Shown: one piece after another, positions 40,640-53,600 of the stretch
Numbering within the stretch: the stretch's first letter is position 1
Layout of the letters: each line of letters starts with the position of its first letter
Source of the DNA: Myoxocephalus aenaeus
Lineage: Eukaryota; Chordata; Actinopteri; Perciformes; Cottidae
Length of the DNA stretch: 64,000 bases
NCBI GenBank assembly: GCA_038501785.1
Contig: JBAMJR010000350.1
Span: 707,501-771,500 of the forward strand
Direction of reading: 5' to 3'
Made by a program: the position numbers and the translations under genes
Notes under the pieces: model-generated
Told to the model about the DNA's origin: nothing
Database searches by the model: none
The model's input: only the letters and a program-made list of their open reading frames with translations

Positions 40640-43600
40640 CTACTTAGTCCCAAATCGGACGTCAATCTCGCTGGGCGTGTCTGAATTGCCCTCCATGATA
40701 TTGTGGATCTGGTTGAGCACCTGCTCGCTGAACACTATGTCCAGGTGGGCCAGCCCGCGGTACTCGGTGACGTGGACCGGCTTCTCCTGCTGCCCCTCCC
40801 AGCGTTTGCACAGGCTCATGCTGAAGCTGTCCACCGTGTCGTCCCCGTCGGCGTAGACGAAGTCCACCGGGTCCACGTTGGGAAACTCCTCGTCGTAAAT
40901 GTATGTCACCGGAGTGGGAAGGCCCACGCCGTACATGCACCACACCTCCACGCCGGGTGGATGGAGAGCACTGGTCAGGTTCTTGGTGTCCTCCCACATG
41001 TGCCTGGAACCAACGAGAGAGGGGTGGGAAGGGTAAGAGAACCAGCCGCTTTAAAGCAATTCTAATCAACGTTTTCATATGAATAGTGGATCACATGGCT
41101 ACTCGTGAAAGGGTTGGCTTGTCGTGGTGAACCCTCAGAGGATTAAAACCTGACTCTTCAGTGTCCCTCAACTCCTCTATGGAACTTCATGCCAACCTTG
41201 AAAGAGCGGATTTATCGCTGCAATCTCAAAACATTGCCGATTTTTTTTTCTTCCCCTTTTTAAACCTGTGGTCCTCAGGCCCCAACCAACTGACTCAAGT
41301 GACATCACTTGAGGCCCCTTTCTGTAGCCTCAAAAAACAATCTGTTATTGCAGGTTTTAAGCCGCTACCTTGTATGTCAGATTTAAAGATGTGAACATTC
41401 TACACACGGGAGGGGGGAGGGCCTTTAAAGGTCACATATCACGCGCATTTTAAGGTGCATACTTTTTATTTAGGGCCTCTACTTTAACATGTTGACATAC
41501 TTTAATGTAAAAAAAAACACACGTTATTTTCCCCATACTGTCTGAAACGCTCCGTTTGAGTCTCTTTATAATCAAAAGAGAAATGTCATGATTACTTTCT
41601 ACAATGTGGGGGTTTTAATAGTTTCTATCATTACCAGTTATTTCTCTCAATGCTGTGTCGACACAAATGCAACCTCAAGGGAAGACTGCCATGTGCTGTG
41701 CGTTGTCTATCATGAACGAGGAACATGCACTGTCGACTCTCCATCCAAAGCTGTCATTTACATAATTGACTAGGTTCTTGTGTGTCTGCTGTTATGAAAT
41801 CCCCTTTCGGTAAATCATTCAAATTCCCAGAGAAGTTGGATTGTCAGGAATATAGCGCGTATAAATTGGAGGCGGGTGATTGATGGGCTGTGTTAGAACA
41901 TGGAGGCTGTTAGGTTACCAGCCGTCCTCAAAGTCGATGTCCGTGAAGAGGCGCTGGTAGTCCTGGTTGGTGTAGTTGAAGGTCGGCGTGGAGATGAACA
42001 CGTGGTCCTTTGGCCAGGCCGAGTCAGAGGGCAGCATCCAGGGATTAGTCGTGGCCATCCGCTGCTCCTCTCGGATCTTGATGTTGGAAATCATCGGGAT
42101 GCCGTCATTTTGCCCTGCAAGGTCACAATAAAAAGATATTGGAGACAGTCATGTAGATAACAAAAACTATGAAACGTTAGCAGCCTCTTCTACCGTACTG
42201 CATTCTAGTGTGAGCGCTTTGCCGGTACCTGACGACAGAACTCTCAGCGGCTTAACAGCGCCCCCCCATGGAGCCGCCAGGGAGATCAAGCCCCTGATGT
42301 ACTTGTCCTTCCAGGCCTGGGGCTGGTGGTTGAGGAAGTAGAGGACGTAGTGGCAGCCCATGCTGTGTCCCAGCAGGTAGACGGGCTTCTGGTACTGCTC
42401 GTACATCTCCTCAACCAGGTTCTGCAGCTTCGTGAAATACTCTGCATTCTCATCTGTGGGAGGAGGGTGACAGCGGTGAGTGCATGCGTAACGTGTGCAT
42501 AATCAACATACGTGTGATCAGATCAGTATGACGTATTACAACCTTATATAGAAAGTGGTTTGTGGCCTCCTGAATGAATTTTTTGCTCTGTTTTGGTCTC
42601 CACCAACTCCTGATTCGGAGGGGGGGAAATAATTCGGCTGCTAAATGTTTGACTTTCTTCACCAGCTGAATCGATCGGCGGCGATCGGCGCGCAATGCAT
42701 GCCGGTTAGATTTGTGTCCGACTTGCTCCCGACGTCATGCACACGTGGTCAACGATAATCTCACGAGAGCAAGTCGCCGTCGATTTCAGAGTCAGGCGCC
42801 GCAGTAGCTCTCAAACAACTGTGTGGCCCAGTGCATGATGGGAAACGCCTGGCTGTCGCCACATCAGAGAGCTGATTGGCTCTTAGATCTGACAGCAAAC
42901 ACCACGTGTTCTAGAAAATCCTTATTTTATGTGTAGTTGTAATACTTAACGCTTGATTGTTGACTATTCATCTCATGTTTAATCTAAAAACATATCTTGT
43001 GTGGTTGTTAATACAAAATCTAATTTATACAACACATATCTAAACCAGTAGTAATGTATTTCACAGGCAGACATAAAAAAGAACAAAAGATGCAGCTACA
43101 CACACATTTATACATAAATATATATTTACAAACACATATGAATAAATCCAAACGTGATCTGTAAACTACAAGTAGACAAAAGTTCGGAACTAACAGGAAG
43201 TCATTTTTTCTGTGACTTCCTGTGTGTACTTTGAAGGCAGCCTAAAACTGTCCGACTTGATCGCAGTTTCTTGTCACCGCCTCCTGCTGCGGCCGCTGCT
43301 CTCGTCTGGATTCCAGGCGAGGCGCAGCACTAACGAACGAGCCTATTGTGACATATGGCGACGATGCAGTACCCCAGCATTTGGGTTTAGAGCTGGTTCT
43401 GCTGCCCCCAAGTGGCCAAAGAAGTGGATGCAGCTTTGATATGAACAATATGATCACTGGAGCGTTAAATCAGTCCTTTATGAGTCACACACATATTTGT
43501 TTTCTACTTCATTCTGTTGTTTAAGCCATACATATCATCGGGAAAGGGAGCCCCAATAGCAACATTATTCCTTAAAAATGACAAGGCGAGTTGGTCTACA

Positions 43601-44584
43601 GGGCCCTTTTCCCTGCACAAGTCTCTTTTAATCGGCCACCGACTGTGTGAATGTGCATGTGAGGGCGCACGTGTGGTTTTGCTACTTACTAGGAGCTAAC
43701 CTCCAATCGTACGGAGCTCCTCGGACGGTCTCGTTTCGGGTGTATCCCATGTTGACCAAATGTTGCACCATAGTGAAAAAATAACCTGCAAAAAAAACAG
43801 CAGCGGACTCAGTCAATGACGCCAGACGGCGGAGTCAGCATCGCTCGCTGCAAAGTGCACGTGAGATATTCAAAGGAATCCAGTGTGAGAATTAAGCACA
43901 GTTTTTAAACAGCGTGCTGGACGAATTCCGAGGCAACGTTGCTTCAATGAAATCCTTTGTCATTTCTGGATTATTCAACAAAGAAATGAACACAGATGCA
44001 TTTATTTTTTTCCCTCACCAGCCAGTTTGTTAGTGTCTAGAAACTCAATGGGATATGTCTGCCCGAATCCTGGCACGCGCACCTGCACCCCAGGCGAGTT
44101 GGATGAACGCCGAGTCGTCCTGTTGTAAACAAGCCTGTGGCACGCAAAGGGACATTCATGTCAGGCCAGTGGGGCGAAAACACTTGCCAATGTGACTAAT
44201 AAAATAAAAAGAACAAAAACATTGTGCTGTCCCCCGCTTTAATTGTCCCGGCTGGTCAAGCTGGATTTATTCTTTTGTTTTTCAGGCGTTATCGTGGTCA
44301 CATTTGGGAATGTTTGGTAGTGACTGCTTCGACCAGACAGGAATATTTAAGGCGGGAGATGTGTCGAGACAATGCTTTCAAGGTGATACATAACACAGAC
44401 ATGAGAGGGCAGTCAGCGTTACCTAATGTTATCGATCCAGCAGTCTATACCGATAGGCATGAACATGTTGAGGTCAATCCACAGCGGGAACCAGTGCTCG
44501 GTTTTCTTGTAGCACATCCAGCTGACCAGCGTCGGCTTGTCTAGCTTAGCTTCCAGGCGGTTCCCTAAGTTCCCAGGCACTGGA

Positions 44585-44636
<52 letters not shown>

Positions 44637-46877
44637 TATATTCAAATTTCAAATGTTCACATTGACACGTTGTGCTGTACAAGACCATCAATTTCTGATT
44701 CAAATCGACTGTGATATCGTCAGGCTATATGGATACAAAAGTCAACATGATTAAGAAGTGTCATTTGTTTCGGGTTTTCAAACTCCAAAATTGCTTCATA
44801 GTAATGAAATATATAATCCATTAGTGGAAAATGGATCCTGCGACAGGTCTGGACCACTCGTGAATTGTGTTTGTGTCAAAGAGAAAATACAAAATACAGA
44901 TATGGGAATGTGGGAAGTCTTTTTAAATCACTTGTACAAGCCACTCCAGATGGACTCCGTCTGTACTTTTGTTTCATCTATTTTTCTATAAAATGTGGGT
45001 GTTTTGTTTTGTGTGAAATAATGTGGAATTGTTCCTCTTCAGGCCACTGTCAAGTATTTAAATGAAACAAATAAAAGTTTAGAGGGGGAAATCCCTCTTC
45101 TACATATATGCAAGCTGCGATAAGGGTCGCGAGCTGAAAAGGTTGTTGACCGTCGCTGTAGGTCACAGGTCACGGACCGGGCTGAGGTCGAAACACAACT
45201 TTGGCTCCCAAAAATGTTTGGGACGGCAAGTAGGACGTGTATGGACGATCTGATCTTTGGTCCCTTCATAACACTCTGAATCTAAAGATTCTGGCCAATA
45301 TCCTAATTCTACACAATATCGTGCAGAATGTATGACACTGCATGGTTCTAAGAAGAAGTAAAGTGTGTGGTAAATGTTTATTTTGACTAAACAGTTTTCT
45401 CTGACTGCGTTTCATCAGGTAGCCGGGGATTCCTCAGCTTTACAACACGTGCAGGACTGGGAGTTCCTCTGCAGTAGACAACGACCTTCTGACTGCAAAC
45501 AATGAGTCACAAGCCGGGGGAAGAGAAACGGTCCTGCAGTTTCCTAATAACGGCATTGTACACTTTGCTGAATGACAAATCAGTTTAATCTCTGACTAAT
45601 AGTATACGTTAATCAGTGAATAATAATCAATGATTAGCAACAAATATTGCGTATCTTTTTTGTGTGTGTGCATAGTATACGATTTTGGTCAGAATTCTTA
45701 CATTTATTATTTCTGAGAATAAAGTCACAATTGAATTGAATGAATTCGTCAGAATTAAAGATGACTGCAATGGAAACTCCACTGGCCTTTTATTACACCT
45801 CATATATCCCACAACGCAATGCGGTAACGTCAACGTTCATAGCAGACAATGGTAAACAGCTCTGTAACGTCCACTTTGCTCGGTGTCATATATTTATAAA
45901 ATACGATTTTATGATTCTTGCGAATTGTTTTGTCGCATAAGGTTGGGCACAGGTTACCATGGTTACTTGTCTCAAACCGGCAAGGAGGTTCTCAGGAAGT
46001 GACGAAGCGATTATAGGTCAGTACGGTTTATTCAGTCTATTGAGAATATTGAGAATAAATTAACCAGAATTCTGACTTTAATCTCTCATTTTATTCTCAA
46101 AATTCAGACCATCTCCAACGTACGGAATGATATTTCAACACCTCAATTGTTACAGGTGAGTAGAAGAAGACACAAACGTCACTGGGGTAGTGTGATTCAC
46201 AGTCCACTCAATGTGGTGGCTTCAAAAAGTGATGTAATGACACAAGATCAAAAATCAAAAATAAATGAAATAAAGGCTGAATCATGAGTCTTTTCGGGTG
46301 TGGAGGAGAAGGTGGGAAGAGGGAGACATATATCATTATACGATGTGTCTTGACCAGAAAATTGGTTAAAGGTCAAATTTCTCTCCAGTCTAAAGCGTGA
46401 CCTCTGGATCACGTTCTGAACTGTAGAAGCCTCAATAAGCACAAACAGTAAAGCTTGGGGTCAAATGTACACAGTGCAGCCCACACAGATAGCGTGGGCA
46501 TCAATACATGGACACAACAAGATGTCCTCTGCCTTTCACCTATACTCTGCAATATATGATGGAATATGACCACACCAATAATTTGATTAAAAACCAAAAG
46601 GTACAGTCACAAATAACACAAGTACAGAACCACAAATAAGAACGTATTTAAACTTCAAAGTAATCTATTTTTCATGATACTTAAACCATTGGCATGTATC
46701 ATTTCCATAACACTCCCGACGCTTACCGATGATGAGCGGAGGGGTGCTGTTGCTCGACACGCTGGGTTTGGCGTTTGGCGGGAAGACGACGTTGACGATC
46801 CAGAAACCCGAGCAGAGCCGGAGGCCCAGCAGACCCAGGACCAGCAGCAGCGAGCAGACGCGTCCTGCGGAACCCAT
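40640..46877 (-). CDS. lcat: Lecithin-cholesterol acyltransferase (with a one-base frameshift)
   Basis: Secreted plasma enzyme that transfers an acyl chain from phosphatidylcholine to cholesterol on HDL. Exons, minus: 46877-46727, 44579-44423, 44134-44019, 43785-43690, 42454-42229, 42114-41919, 41003-40640. Apart from one extra base they encode 434 aa (human 440). Seen: signal sequence then FWIVNVVFPPNAKP (human FWLLNVLFPP), lid Cys pair (WMCYKKT...DCW), nucleophile GHSMG (Ser about 204), YADGDDTV with the catalytic Asp, and GLAHLDIV with His about 400. FWxxNVxFPP and YGVGLPTPxTYIYD mark it as LCAT and not PLA2G15. Oddities: exon 5 has three T at 42420-42422 (AAA on the coding strand) where the frame needs two, giving a TGA at 42411-42413 before the nucleophile. 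The human free Cys31 position reads Asn (PGNLGN), while Cys next to the nucleophile (GHSMGC) is kept. Confidence 0.92.
44584..44634. repeat. (CA)n microsatellite at lcat exon 2 acceptor
   Basis: On the coding strand the tract is (GT)n and ends four bases before the exon 2 acceptor tctccag, in the place of a normal pyrimidine tract. Confidence 0.95.
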
Positions 46878-47887
46878 GCTTCTCTCTAACTGCTGCGGCG
46901 CGGCGCGGGGCTTTGGCTCGGTGTGTGCGCGCGCGCGCCTGTGTGTGCGTGTGTGTGTGTGTGTGTGTGTGGAGGGAGGGAGAGAGAGGCGGGTCGGGCA
47001 GAAACAGTTTGTTCAGACCAGTGGAAACGTTCACATTGTCCGGACCGACTTCATAGACACACAAAACAAACAACAGATACTATGAAACTACTCTGAAAAC
47101 TCCTGGTTTACGTGAAGTATCCCGCCATCATCAAATAAAACACGTGTACAGCGTCCCATTGCCCTATTGATTCTCCCAATGATATATTTATTTACACAAC
47201 AGAATGTAGATGATTGACAAGGGGGCATTGACGAGAGAACATCTGCTTTTTTTTCTGAGGCCAAGAAAACCACAACACGTGTTTCTATTAAAACAAGTCA
47301 ATTTAAGTATAGTCAATATATATATGAAGTATATATATATATATCCATCCAGCCGGTTGGAAGTATAGGTGTTGTCTTTCGCTCATGGTTACTGGCGGTG
47401 AAGGCTTTCCGGTCAACTGGTGCGGCGTTCATGCTCTTTTTTGTGTGTGGAATTGATAACAATTGGAACAAATATAGTCTTAAATTGTCCCATCATTATA
47501 ACCGAATAACACGAATATCACTTTTTTCACAACTTTTTTTTTTTTAGACATTGTTTTTGCACTGCATAGACAGAATTAGGAAGGGGAAAAATAAAGAAAA
47601 AAGCCTAATATGTTTCCACACAGCTTACCCATTAAAACCAGGAATTGTTTCCAAATAGTAAGTTGAAAGTAATAATTAATTGCTGAAAATACAGAAATGT
47701 GAAACTTTTTGCCTGAAAAATGTTCATGCTCAAAAGCGTTGAACTGCACTGCAGAAAAACCTCATTGTTGAAATGTAGAAGTGGCAGAGTTGGCAGCTGA
47801 ACAGAAGTTAAGAGAATAATTACATTGCCGGAAAAGCTGGAAGCTAAATGGTTTTACTGTCAAAGTAGCAGTAGTATTTGTTGTAGT
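46878..47887. other. lcat upstream region
   Basis: Contains the lcat 5' UTR/promoter side with a compound (GC)/(GT)n tract at 46926-46972, a short (TA)n at 47331-47343, and otherwise AT-rich sequence without a recognisable gene. Confidence 0.5.
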
Positions 47888-47892
47888 ACTAA

Positions 47893-47932
<40 letters not shown>
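47888..47932. repeat. (AGT)n trinucleotide microsatellite
   Basis: About 13-14 AGT units directly bordering the GTTCC-rich satellite block. Confidence 0.93.
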
Positions 47933-47933
<1 letters not shown>

Positions 47934-48690
47934 TTTCCGAGAACGTTTCAAAAATGTTTCGAGAATATTCCAGGAATGTTCCGAGAATGTTCTAAAAACA
48001 AATGTTACAAGAAGGGGAGAAAAAAAAAAAACGTTCCTACAACAACATTTCAAAAACATCATTCTGAGAATATTGTTAATATTATGTTAGGAAAACAACA
48101 TTCCCAAAAAAACTTCCGGACATTTTTTTACCTAGAACAACGTTCCCTAAAACAAGGTGCCTAAAACAACGTTCCCTAAAACAATGTTCCCTAAAACAAG
48201 GTGCCTAAAACAACGTTCCCTAAAACAAGGTGCCTAAAACAACGTTCCCTAAAACAAGGTGCCTAAAACAACGTTCCCTAAAACAAGGTGCCTAAAACAA
48301 CGTTCCCTAAAACAATGTTCCTAAAAACACCTGAAGACATAAGATCATTTTAGGAAAACAACATTCCCCAAACGTTCCAAAAAAAATGCCCGTCCTAAAA
48401 CAACATTCCAAAAATCACTTTCCAAAAACATTGTTTAGATAATGTTAGGAATATAGTGTTCCCCAAACTTTCTGAAAACAACGTTCCTAAAACATTGTTA
48501 AGATAATGTTAAGAATACGTTCCCCAAACGTTCCGAAAACAATGTTCCTAAAACAAGCTTTCAAAAACAACATTAAGAAAACAACGTTCCGGAAATACAT
48601 TTCCATAAACAACCTTCTGAAAACATTGTTTAGATAATGTTAGGAATACAAGGTTCCCCGAGGGTTCCGAAAACAACGTTCCGAAATGAT
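47933..48690. repeat. Satellite-like block built on GTTCC / AAAACA motifs
   Basis: The whole block is made of variations of 'acGTTCC(n)AAAACA'. Its core, about 48130-48320, is a clean tandem array with a 29-bp unit, cgttccctaaaacaaggtgc plus ctaaaacaa, in about six copies, one carrying a shorter sub-unit. The flanks (47933-48125 and 48320-48690) are decayed, higher-order versions in which a phrase like 'attgtttagataatgttagg' recurs at 48431, 48497 and 48627. There are no terminal repeats and no coding frame. Confidence 0.85.
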
Positions 48691-50661
48691 CAACAGTGGG
48701 AAATGGGGGGAGGGGTCCTTACTGCTAAAAATAGCTGAACAGCAGTCCACTGATCACAGATGCAGACACAGGGAGAAACTGATTAGGTCTAATCAGCTGA
48801 TGCGAATCCCCATTGTGTTTCCGTATGCCGGGTCATTGTTGGACATGACTGGTGATAATACGCAGAAGAATTCCAGAACGAGACACTCTCAGTCGAAAGT
48901 TTGTTGTAACCCTGAAATATCTTCATTTTGAACATCCCAAGACTTTTCTGACGTAGACATGTCCTCTGTGTAAATAAAGTAATTAAAACAAGTCTTTACA
49001 TTTGTGTTTCTAATCCAGACTTTCAGAGCTGAATTTATTTATAAATAGTTGAACAGGGTCTGTGGCTGAAAGTATGCAGGGGTAGTTATGAGTCCAACAA
49101 TCTGATCTTGACTTTTCTGGTATGTGTTCATGTCGTTGCTCTGAACCATCGAGACGTGAGGTCAAACGTTCCCTGCTGAGCTGCCGTTATCGCTTGAACT
49201 GTTTCACAGCTATGAGAGGAGTGATGTGACTGAGAGAGTATTCACATCAACAGAGAAGAAAAAGGAGAGGAAAAGTGAGACCCAACATTATTATTACAGA
49301 CTATGTGATCTAAAACACACAAGACACCTATAGTCGCCCTTTACAATAATTCACTACGTGTTTACTATCCGGGAGGCAAACTCATTAAAATATGCAATAA
49401 TTAAGCATTTATTTGACATCTATTCAAAAAGACTATTCATAACAATGTTATGACATCATTAAATGGCTGGTTAAAGCCCCTGCAAACTGAAAGTGTTTTC
49501 AGTTATTCCGGTGAGTGAATTAGACTCATGCGCAGGTTGAAGGTGAACAGAACTGGACTGGACTTCATGTGCAGACAGAACGGTGTCCCGATTTCATACA
49601 TACTTATTCCAAGCAAATATTGCGTTCACTCTGAAGGTGTAACAAAAAATATGTTTACCTATAAGTGGCAAGTGGCAGCATGCATGTAAAATCTACTTGA
49701 TTAGCAAAAGAAAATAAATGAAAATATATCACTGATGAAATTCAGAAGCTAATATACATATTTTTGGGGAGAATTCTTGTTTTGCTTTCGCTTCGTGAAG
49801 TTAAATTGCTGTTGTTGTTCTGTATTGATATACAGCTCAGGCATAATGGCATGACGTGCTTGTGGTTCTGCTAGAAATCAATGAATCACATTCTGTACCG
49901 GGTGGACTAATTGGGGGACATAGTAATGAGGACAGTATTGGAACATGGCAGAAAGTTAAAATAAAGAAAACCAAATAATTACGTGGGAGATGCCACTAGA
50001 GGTCAGAATAATACTGTATAGAAGTAGAGGCCTATAGTCAGAAGCATTCAGAAGGCCACCAGACAACAACATCCTTTTATGGGAATGTTGAGAGCAAAGA
50101 AGAGTCAAATGTATGTGTTGAGTGAGTTGGCAACAAGTGCCGGTGAGTAATGGTGATTATTTTTTAACCGTGTTCTTCATCTATGTGTTCAAGGTGAAAC
50201 ACTTATCCAAGTAGCCTTTACTATTCCCAGTAAATACAGGGTGAAGTATTCGTTAGGACTAACATAATACACTGTTACCCAGTAAATAAAGGTGTACCAA
50301 TGGCTCCGTGGGTCCAGCACATCAGCCATGAACGTATTCAATAGTCCGGGGGTCTACTTGCAGGATACACTTGTGATTCTGGCACTGCAGTGTGTTAGAG
50401 AACCAGGGACTGTCGTAATAATGCTCGACATGTTCTAATAATAACATGGGGGTCGAGTGTTTTATCTCTCAGGAGAATCGCAAGAGACTGCCCCAATCCA
50501 GTCGAGTTGCCACAATTCGCCAGTAGAGGGCGCTGGTCGGACAAACAAGCGCCCGCAGAAGCGGTGGAGTAACCCGGAAGTGGGCGGCACTTCGGTTCTG
50601 AAGAAGAAGAAGAAGAAGCTGTCGGTGCCGCAGGCTCTGGTTCTGTCTCTAGCCGATCAAC
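48691..50661. other. Intergenic, uba2 promoter at right end
   Basis: No gene was recognised between 48691 and about 50500. The last about 160 bp before the uba2 ATG become GC rich, with an ETS-like cccggaagtg (50572-50581) and a (GAA)n run at 50599-50618, a likely TATA-less promoter and 5' UTR for uba2. Confidence 0.5.
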
Positions 50662-53600
50662 ATGGTCCAACTAGTTGGTTCCCTCCGGAAAGAGCTGTCT
50701 GACACCCTCTCCACCTGCCAGGTGCTGGTGGTGGGAGCGGGAGGGATCGGCTGCGAGCTGCTGAAGAACCTCGTCCTCACCGGCTTCAAAAACATCGAAG
50801 TGGTCCGTCACACTTATGTTTGTGTGTATGTCTGTTAGCTAGCTAGCTAGCTAGCTAGTATGCTAAGTCTTTGTGCTGCACAGGCTGCGCCTGACGGGGG
50901 TGGGGGTGTGCGGGCTCGGGCTCATTCCCGGGAGCGGATATTTGGAGAAGTAAAACACACGAGTGTGAGTGGTTTTCTGAGCCCACTCTCTCCCTCTGTC
51001 CCCGGGTGCATCGTTAAATGAGCAGGCCCGACATTGAAGTCGGGGAAGTGTGAGCGCTGCTGCTGTGGCGTTTGGCGCCATCGGCTCCTCTGCGTTAACG
51101 TTAGCTCCGACAACTTCTCCGAAACGACACGGCGAACCGGCACAGACACACTTCCCCTTCTGTTTCACTGTGTCACGTTATGTAATGCCATTTTTTTCGA
51201 ACGATTAATAATAGTAAATTATTATGATTATTAGTTGGGGTTTGTTTTTGTTTAGTTTTCGAGGGTTAGCCGGCAGGGTGTGTGAAGCTGAGAATCACTG
51301 GATCCCATTGAAGGGCTCAGATACCTCCAGCTGTCGTTAAAGGATGGAGAAATAGATTGAGACTCGCCATATGTAGTTCCTTTCGAAAAGGAGCAGAACA
51401 TTTATGATGACAAACAACCTGCACAAGTAAACCAGAACAACACATGCAAAAGACTATCAAGGGACACAAATGAATATGAAGGGTTCATAAACATCAGATA
51501 TTAGGGATTTAAACTCTGTAATCTCTGTTTCTGTAGCTCCACTATTTAAAATGTACCTGAAACTAGTAAAACATTTGTTTCATTGTGTTTTGTAGTCAAG
51601 TGAGAGAAGGTGTTTTTGAGGTAGTGCATGGTTTCACAGTTGTGACCTTCACTCTGCTGCTTTTACAATCTTTAACAAAAGCCACGAGACAGGATATTGG
51701 AGTGAACTCCTCCTGAACAACATGATTAATCCTTAACGATTCAATTCCAGTAAAGGACTGGATATTACCACAGGGGGGTGATCAGATCGGTATTTGTATG
51801 GAGAACACCGTCATTATATAGTGGATTTTGTGTCACCATATGCACAGGCAGACATTTCTTTAAAAAAATTCTGATCTAAATACACTGCTGCGACTGTGTC
51901 CGTTGTGTTACATTAAATGTATACGGGACTGACGCTTCCACCCTATCGGCAGATCGACTTGGACACGATCGACGTCAGCAACCTGAACCGCCAGTTCCTC
52001 TTCCAGAAGAAGCATGTTGGCAAGTCCAAAGCACAGGTAAACACAAATATCATCATTAACTTGCGTTGCAGCGACGTTGTTTAAAAAAAAAAAAAGAACA
52101 CCCCATGCAGCGTGCACACGTTCACGTGCTTTGTCCGTTGTTTTTTTGCAGGTGGCCAAGGAGAGCGTCTTGCAGTTTTGCCCCACTGTAAACATCACTG
52201 CCTACCATGACAGCATCATGAGGTGAGTTTCTGTTTATTGCTCCTTTTGAGTCACTGAATACATTCAGAGTTTTGTCCTTGGGTGAGGAACTTAATGTGT
52301 TTTTTGTTTCTTTTTTTCCCCAACAGCCCTGACTACAATGTGGAGTTCTTCAGAAAGTTCATGTTGGTGATGAATGCTCTGGATAACAGAGGTATTCTCT
52401 CATGACATTTTGTGCGACTCCTAGCTAGCGCTGGGCGATAATTCAACAAAATAATAGATTGCAATGAAACTGAGATGCATATACTAATTTGTCAGGAAAT
52501 GTTTTTTAATTGACAAGAGTTCTGCTCATGTAGTTAAATTATATCTGTGTCTTAATCAGTTTACTGTGTGTGTATGTGAATATAGTCCGGGTATAGCTTA
52601 AAATATGAAACGCATTGAAATGATGAGGAAAACCCTTTCTGTCTCCGCAGCGGCCCGTAACCACGTGAACAGGATGTGTTTGGCAGCAGACATCCCTCTG
52701 ATCGAGAGCGGCACTGCCGGTTACCTGGGACAAGTCACCGTCATCAAGAAGGTAGGACGCGCACGGCGTCATGTTGTCCGTGTCGTAACATCCGTTGCGT
52801 AGATTAATTTTTTCTCCTATCCAGTACGGTCCGTTTACCTTCTCTCATCGTGTCTCTTTATTCCCTCCTGCTCCCCTCGTTCCCCAGGGACTGACGGAGT
52901 GCTACGAGTGTCAACCCAAGCCCACCCAGAAGACCTTCCCAGGATGCACCATCCGAAACACACCGTCCGAGCCCATTCACTGCATCGTCTGGGCCAAGTA
53001 TCTCTTCAAGTAAGGCAACATTCTCGTCATACGAGCATCGTTGAAGTTGACTACACGATAAAAACTATGGAGGCCGGCATGCTGTGCGCTAATGGTCATC
53101 GTTTGTCTGTTGCCGCTATAGTCAGCTATTTGGGGAGGAGGACGCAGATCAAGAGGTGTCCCCCGACACAGCGGACCCGGAGGCTGCATGTGAGTGAGGC
53201 TGCTTTCCTTTTATTTATTTAAATTTTTTTGCTCTTATATTTGCTGCATTTTGGGCCGGCACTTTGTAACTTTTGCATTTGCTTGTTGGCGACACAGTTT
53301 AGAAATACACAAGCACCGCACGCTGTAAGATGTGCGTGTGTTCTGTAAACAGGGAATCCAGAGAACACGGCAGCTCGCGCCACAGCCTCAGAAAAGGACG
53401 GGGACATCAAGCGCGTCTCCACCAAGGAGTGGGCTCGCTCCACAGGATACGACGCCGTCAAACTCTTCCACAAGGTCAGAGACGGTCGGGGACATCGAAC
53501 TCGTAGGGCTCTTTCAGAATGCCCCCAAAAAAACAACACACAAGTTAAAGCTTTTATTTCCACTAGCGGTAGTGACACCGCGGAGCGTAAACCACCCTCC

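Noticed and set aside
48130..48320. Interstitial telomeric repeat (CCCTAA-like phrases)
   Set aside because: The phrase is ccctaaaacaa in a 29-bp unit and not a run of six-base telomere repeats.
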